A stretch of DNA of 37,676 nucleotides from Bordetella parapertussis (GTDB lineage Bacteria; Pseudomonadota; Gammaproteobacteria; Burkholderiales; SG8-41). The DNA is taken from the NCBI GenBank assembly GCA_945901405.1, contig CAMDLH010000042.1, positions 1-37,676 of the forward strand, given 5' to 3'. The first letter of the stretch is position 1. Each line of letters starts with the position of its first letter. The position numbers were made by a program, and so were the translations under genes. Below the pieces are notes generated by a model. That model had not been told where the DNA came from. It saw nothing but the letters and a program-made list of their open reading frames with translations, and ran no database searches. This document shows, piece by piece, positions 33,827 to 37,676 of the stretch.

Positions 33827-34345
33827 TCATCCATAGGTTCGGTTTGACGTGAGAATCTCCGGCATTGTGTGATTAAAATCGCTCTTAATTATGCTCACGT
33901 TAAGATTTTCAGCCACCTTTGTGATTGCATTGGCAATCGATTGCATAGAGTGGATCGAACTGTAGATAGCCACACGAGGGTAGTCATGACTGGTGTCTAC
34001 ATCGATATTTATCAGTCCGTGAACTTTCCCTTCCTCCGCTCTGTGCTCTTTGTAATATCGAGTACGAAAAAGCCAAGAGAATAAACCCCGCCAAGGCTTT
34101 GAGTAGAATCCCTCCACTACTTTTGCATCTTCGGCTTTGAAGAAGATGACCCGCCCGTCGATATCATAGTGGCTGCCTGGCATTTTCCAAAGACTGAGCC
34201 CCGTTGATTTCTCGAACTCAACGCACAGTCCATTTCGGAACGGAAGAACTAGGTCGAACTGGTTCACCGGGAAGCCTAACAAGGCACTCACATTCTTGTC
34301 GCCGTCGTATATTTGGTAGAGCAACTGTTTAAATCGTGGTGCCAT
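33827..34345 (-). CDS. Hypothetical protein on a candidate orphan integron cassette
   Basis: 172 residues from MAPRFKQLLYQIYDGD, with GGAAC seven bases before the ATG; an ATG at 34381 without a ribosome-binding site would add 12 residues. No family is recognised. It is soluble, with no signal peptide. Blocks include LVLPFRNGLCVEFEKSTGLS, DGRVIFFKAEDAKVVEGFY, WLFRTRYYKEHRAEEG and VHGLINIDVDTSHDYP. The gene is clearly AT-richer than all its neighbours, which, together with the attC-like site after it, points to acquisition. It interrupts a run of ordinary catabolic genes. Confidence 0.7.
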   Translation of the reverse strand: MAPRFKQLLYQIYDGDKNVSALLGFPVNQFDLVLPFRNGLCVEFEKSTGLSLWKMPGSHYDIDGRVIFFKAEDAKVVEGFYSKPWRGLFSWLFRTRYYKEHRAEEGKVHGLINIDVDTSHDYPRVAIYSSIHSMQSIANAITKVAENLNVSIIKSDFNHTMPEILTSNRTYG

Positions 34346-34470
34346 ACTGGTTCCGTTTTGGCCTACCGAAGAGGATTTCATCCGGAATGCGCAAGCATGT
34401 TGGATAAAATCGGTTGAACTGAACCGCCGCATTCAGGGCGCGGTGTATTCAAAGGCGGCTTACGGCGCCA

Positions 34471-35265
34471 TCACATATACCGTCCGCCGGCGCAGATCAC
34501 ACGGTCGCCGGTGACAAACGATGAGTCGTCGGACGCCAGATACAGCGCGACATTGGCGACATCCTGCGGCGTGCCGATGCGCCCGAGCGGCGTGGTGCCA
34601 TCCGTGCCCACCGCCGAGCCGTCGGATTCGGTGCCGGCCTTGCCGTGCGGCACGCCGCCGCCTTCCGGATACCACTCGGGGTTTTTACGTTGCGTGTCGA
34701 TCATGCCCACCGCTATCAGATTCGCGCGTACGTTGTAAGGGCCGAGTTCCAGCGCCAGCGCCTTGATCAATCCGTACAAACCCGTTTTCGACGCCACCAC
34801 GTGCGCGCGGATCGGCTGGCCCGTCATCGAGGCGATGCCGCCCAGTGCGATGATGCTGCCGCCCGTACGACTTTTCATGAAGCCGGGCGCGAGCGCCTTC
34901 GCCAGATAGAACGTAGAATGCAGATTGACCGCGAACACGCTCAGCCACTCGTCGTCCGAAATTTCCCAGAACGGTTTGTGCGGACGTAGAGCCGCGCAAC
35001 TCACCAGAATGTCCACCTTGCCGAATTCGCTCATGGCTTGCTCGACCAGCGCGCGCGCCTGCCGCGGATCGCCCACGTCGGCGGCAACGGGCAGCGCGCG
35101 CACGCCCAGCGCCTGACATTCCCTCACCACCTGCCGCAGATCATCATTTATGCTGCGCGACGCTATGATCAAGTCTGCGCCTTCGCGCGCATAAGTCAGC
35201 GCGATGCAGCGGCCAATGTTACGGCTGCCGCCGGCGATCAGCGCGGTCTTGCCTTTGAGTCTCAT
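34471..35265 (-). CDS. Short-chain dehydrogenase/reductase lacking the catalytic tyrosine
   Basis: 264 residues with AAGGAAAG before the ATG. The nucleotide-binding turn is AGGSRNIG (11-18). The usual NNAG reads SCAA (89-92). In the active-site segment GQPIRAHVVASKTG the lysine is kept (Lys160) but the position of the catalytic tyrosine is Val156. A 30-residue acidic/Gly-rich stretch before the C-terminus (YPEGGGVPHGKAGTESDG) is an insertion near the substrate lid. Classical dehydrogenase activity is therefore doubtful unless another residue substitutes. It is divergent from Bug 17. Confidence 0.84.
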   Translation of the reverse strand: MRLKGKTALIAGGSRNIGRCIALTYAREGADLIIASRSINDDLRQVVRECQALGVRALPVAADVGDPRQARALVEQAMSEFGKVDILVSCAALRPHKPFWEISDDEWLSVFAVNLHSTFYLAKALAPGFMKSRTGGSIIALGGIASMTGQPIRAHVVASKTGLYGLIKALALELGPYNVRANLIAVGMIDTQRKNPEWYPEGGGVPHGKAGTESDGSAVGTDGTTPLGRIGTPQDVANVALYLASDDSSFVTGDRVICAGGRYM

Positions 35266-35377
35266 GATGTGACTTTCCTTAATCGGTCAATTTACTCTAT
35301 CACAGGCCGCCGGGCGTGACATGCGTAACCATTGGGAATCAGTTAACCTATGAAACATTCCGATGCGGGAGATACTC

Positions 35378-36337
35378 ATGTTGAAACATGCGCTTGCGGT
35401 TCTGTTTTCGATGGCGTGTTCGCACGGCGCATACGCCGCCGAGCCGTTTCCCGTGAAGCCGGTGAGATTCATCGTGCCGTTCGTGCCCGGCGGCGGCACC
35501 GATACCTTCGCGCGCATCGTCGGCGCGAAGCTCTCAGAATTCTGGGGACAGCAAGTCATCGTCGACAACCGCGGCGGCGCGCAGGGCAACATCGGCACCG
35601 CGCTCGCGGCACGCGCGGCGCCCGACGGCTACACCGTAGCACTCGCGTTCGTCGGCACGCATTCGATCAATCCGCATCTGTACAAGCAGCCGGGCTACGA
35701 CGCGCTGAAGGATTTTGCCGCGATCAGCCGCGGCTCGGGCGAGCCGTGGGTGATCACCGTGCGCCTGTCGATGCCGGCAAAGGACATCAAGGAACTCATA
35801 GCACTCGCAAAGAAAAGTCCGGGCAAGCTGAATTTCGCGTCGGGTTCTTCCGGCAGCCAGCTCGCGGGCGAGTTGTTCAAGCTTGCGGCGGGCCTTGATA
35901 TCGTGCACATCCCCTACAAAGGCACCGGGCCGGCGACGATTGATTTGCTTGCGGGCAATGTGGACATGACGCTGTCGATTCCCACCAGCGTGTTGACGCA
36001 CATCAACGCGGGCCGGTTGCGCGCGCTGGCTGTCACGGGTGCGGCGCGCATCGAGTCATTGCCCGAGGTGCCGCACGCGTTGGAGGCGGGCCTCGCGCAG
36101 ATGAATGTGTTGTCGTGGTACGGCGCGGTGGCGCCGGCGGCAACGCCGGTGCGCACTCTTGACCGCTTGAACGCCGATTTCGTGCGCGCGCTCAATTCAC
36201 CCGATGTGCGCGAGCGCATGAAAGCTGCCGGGCAGATGCCCTCCCCCAGCACGCGCGAGGAATTCCGCCGGCAGATGCAGGCGGACTACGATCTGTGGGG
36301 CAAGGTCGTGAAGAGCGCCAATCTCAAGGTGGAGTGA
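35378..36337 (+). CDS. Bug/TctC-family periplasmic solute-binding protein (Bug 17)
   Basis: 319 residues from MLKHALAVLFSMAC, with GGGAGA six bases upstream. The signal peptide ends HGAYAA. Loops are FVPGGGTDTFARIV, DNRGGAQGNIG and DGYT; then HIPYKGTGPATIDLLAGN and WGKVVKSANLKVE. Last of the bank in this window. It is divergent from the second SDR. A perfect small hairpin (CTGACAC, AGG, GTGTCAG at 36365-36381) lies 27 bases after its stop. Confidence 0.93.
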   Translation: MLKHALAVLFSMACSHGAYAAEPFPVKPVRFIVPFVPGGGTDTFARIVGAKLSEFWGQQVIVDNRGGAQGNIGTALAARAAPDGYTVALAFVGTHSINPHLYKQPGYDALKDFAAISRGSGEPWVITVRLSMPAKDIKELIALAKKSPGKLNFASGSSGSQLAGELFKLAAGLDIVHIPYKGTGPATIDLLAGNVDMTLSIPTSVLTHINAGRLRALAVTGAARIESLPEVPHALEAGLAQMNVLSWYGAVAPAATPVRTLDRLNADFVRALNSPDVRERMKAAGQMPSPSTREEFRRQMQADYDLWGKVVKSANLKVE

Positions 36338-36663
36338 AGTCAGTTGTAGAAGTCGTGACTCAATCTGACACAGGGTGTCAGAACACACGCTTGGCGACAG
36401 GCAAGTCCCGGCCAACTCCAGCCGCCCAGTGCCGCGACAGACTGGCCATCTGTGCGACTGCTCTACTCCGTTACCTGCCGGAAGTCCTATGCGTGCAATT
36501 CGGCCATTGCCGCCGGTGGCGCTGTGCGGCATCGAGGGCCGGTGTCAATCTGTTACCGGCCATTAACCAAAAGTAAGATCGAATGGCCGCTGTCTATGAC
36601 GACGATCGGCGGCTAACGACCCGAAGCGGGCATAGCGCTCACTCCAAAGCAGCCGCTCGCGAG

Positions 36664-36688
36664 AAAAAAACCCCGCCGAAGCGAGGTT
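36664..36688 (-). terminator. Rho-independent terminator, minus strand, without an obvious gene
   Basis: On the minus strand CCTCGC-TTCG-GCGGGG forms a stem with a stable TTCG loop, followed by seven T. No minus-strand gene ends just before it now; the gene it once served may have been lost. Confidence 0.6.
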
Positions 36689-36743
36689 GAGTAAATCGCC
36701 GAGCTGGAAAATGTCGAGTTTTCCGAAGTCGTATAAACTCGTC

Positions 36744-36807
36744 ACTTAACCCAGATACTAAGCAAAGGGCTTGCCGCTTCGCGGCACATGCTGCGTGCTG
36801 GTTAGTT
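36744..36807. other. Possible second attC-like palindrome
   Basis: ACTTAAC (36744-36750, fits RYYYAAC) and GTTAGTT (36801-36807, one mismatch to GTTRRRY) bound a 64-base imperfect palindrome. Inner arms ACTAAGCA/TGCTGCGT and a GCCGC-TTCG-CGGC apex are present. It lies 36 bases before the PaiB-like gene, which is less GC-rich than the Bug genes. Weaker than the site at 33728. Confidence 0.28.
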
Positions 36808-36843
36808 CGGTAGTAGCCCTCTTATTCATACATCGGAGGTTAC

Positions 36844-37503
36844 ATGTACGTCCCGAAACTTCACGAAGAATCAGATGTCTCTGTTCTGCATGCACTGATC
36901 AAGTCACATCCACTTGCAACCTGGGTGACCCAAAGCGCAGGAGAGTTGCTCGCGAATCACATTCCGTTTTTGGTGGATGCCAAGCGCGGTGAATTCGGTA
37001 CTTTGATCGGTCACGTGGCGAGGGCCAACCCTGTGTGGCAATCGTTCTCAACCACCATCAATTCGGTTCTGGTGTTTCAGGGCACCGAATCCTACATCTC
37101 GCCGTCTTGGTATCCAAGCAAGCACGCACACGGCAAAGCCGTTCCAACGTGGAATTACGTCGTCGTCCATGCTCACGGGATACCGTGTGCAATCGAAAAT
37201 CGCGAATGGTTGCTTGAGCATGTAGACCAACTGACAAACACACACGAATCCAAACAAGCGCTGCCGTGGAAGGTTTCCGACGCGCCGCACGATTACACTG
37301 AACGCCTTCTCCGATCTATCGTTGGCATTGAAGTCCCAATCACAAAGCTCGTGGGGAAATGGAAAGTCAGTCAAAATCGCCCTGAACCAGACAAACTGGG
37401 TGTTGTCGCAGGGTTGATGGCACGCGGTGAAGGCCTCGACATGACCGCGGATGAAGTAGCTCATCGCAGCGCCCAGATAAAAGCGCAGGAATATCTGACG
37501 TGA
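36844..37503 (+). CDS. PaiB-family FMN-binding protein with a replaced C-terminus
   Basis: 219 residues with GGAGG five bases before the ATG. Family blocks are intact from MYVPKLHEE through [40 protein letters not shown] (FMN-binding region), and [20 protein letters not shown]. PaiB-like proteins bind FMN; the Bacillus member is a negative regulator of sporulation and protease genes. After GVVAGL (about codon 191, near 37417) the sequence stops resembling the family. The last 28 or so residues are the antisense of a truncated istA gene, so the native end has been replaced. The core is nearly complete and may still fold. Confidence 0.85.
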   Translation: MYVPKLHEESDVSVLHALIKSHPLATWVTQSAGELLANHIPFLVDAKRGEFGTLIGHVARANPVWQSFSTTINSVLVFQGTESYISPSWYPSKHAHGKAVPTWNYVVVHAHGIPCAIENREWLLEHVDQLTNTHESKQALPWKVSDAPHDYTERLLRSIVGIEVPITKLVGKWKVSQNRPEPDKLGVVAGLMARGEGLDMTADEVAHRSAQIKAQEYLT

Positions 37504-37676
37504 GTAGGACAGCACCATGACGAAGGCCATCAGCGGACGCACGGCGCGCCCCACGGTGATCTTGGAGAAATGGGCCCAGTCGGCTTGTCCCTGCTCTCCG
37601 GGCAGGGTGCGCAACCGCAGGAAGGCCTCTGCAGCGGGCCGCGGCCGCAGCTGTGCCACCAGAGCGCGGAAGTGAT
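37421..37676 (-). pseudogene. istA: Truncated istA (IS21-family transposase) fragment
   Basis: Read from the right edge, the minus strand gives [17 protein letters not shown], then [40 protein letters not shown] and [10 protein letters not shown]. This is the start of the integrase core domain of IS21-family IstA, including the first catalytic Asp (QADW). Similarity ends near 37421, where PaiB-like sequence takes over. The gene therefore lacks its remaining catalytic residues and C-terminus, and the stop further left is not its own. The N-terminal part lies beyond the window. Confidence 0.8.

Larger units (their letters stand above)
36338..36843. other. Gene-free region with several hairpins and an attC-like palindrome
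   Basis: No convincing gene. It contains a perfect hairpin at 36365-36381 (CTGACAC/GTGTCAG) and a second at 36537-36561 (GGCCGGT/ACCGGCC). A minus-strand terminator-like structure lies at 36664-36688 and an attC-like palindrome at 36744-36807. The concentration of structures and the istA remnant to the right suggest accumulated mobile-element debris. Confidence 0.5.

Noticed and set aside
37048..37420. Left part of the minus-strand frame that begins as istA
   Set aside because: Beyond about 37421 the residues no longer resemble IstA and are the antisense of the PaiB-like gene.

Overview
The window is GC-rich chromosome of a betaproteobacterium, most likely Burkholderiales. This rests on the very high density of Bug/TctC-type solute-binding proteins, a family strongly expanded in that order, plus a chloroaromatic-type TRAP transporter and the style of the intergenic repeats. 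No rRNA, tRNA or CRISPR was seen.

The dominant feature is a bank of 17 separate Bug/TctC periplasmic binding proteins (numbered Bug 1-17 here). There is no gene for the TctA or TctB membrane subunits of the tripartite tricarboxylate transporter. They are interleaved with small catabolic genes.

Layout. 1-500: start of an IS630-like transposase at the edge, then an AT-rich non-coding stretch. 501-4562: Bug 1-4 on the minus strand. 4648-6808: Bug 5 and an amidohydrolase on the plus strand. 6828-15950: a long minus-strand run read from the right as Bug 10, VOC protein, Gfo/Idh oxidoreductase, N-formylglutamate amidohydrolase-like protein, Bug 9, Bug 8, a beta-barrel gene remnant, maleate isomerase/racemase-like protein, Bug 7, cupin and Bug 6. 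16046-18002: Bug 11 and Bug 12, convergent. 18239-24473: SDR, a hypothetical protein, CocE/S15 hydrolase, YkgJ-type protein and the transcription factor Tex. 24606-28663: Bug 13 translationally coupled to a tandem carboxymuconolactone-decarboxylase-like protein, Bug 14 and Bug 15. 28888-32415: a TRAP transporter whose binding protein converges on its two permease genes. 32518-36337: Bug 16, a low-GC gene followed by an integron attC-like site, a second SDR and Bug 17. 36338-37676: a PaiB-like FMN-binding protein whose 3' end is fused to a truncated antisense istA.

Working model (inference): the region is a scavenging and catabolic island for small, probably carboxylated or aromatic acids. Many binding proteins would feed a TctAB permease encoded elsewhere, and the TRAP system works beside them. 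The enzymes (amidohydrolase, cupin, isomerase, oxidoreductases, CMD) would process what is imported.

Paired palindromic repeats sit at several convergent gene ends. A short AT-rich motif recurs at gene starts. Insertion-sequence remnants at both edges suggest repeated rearrangement.
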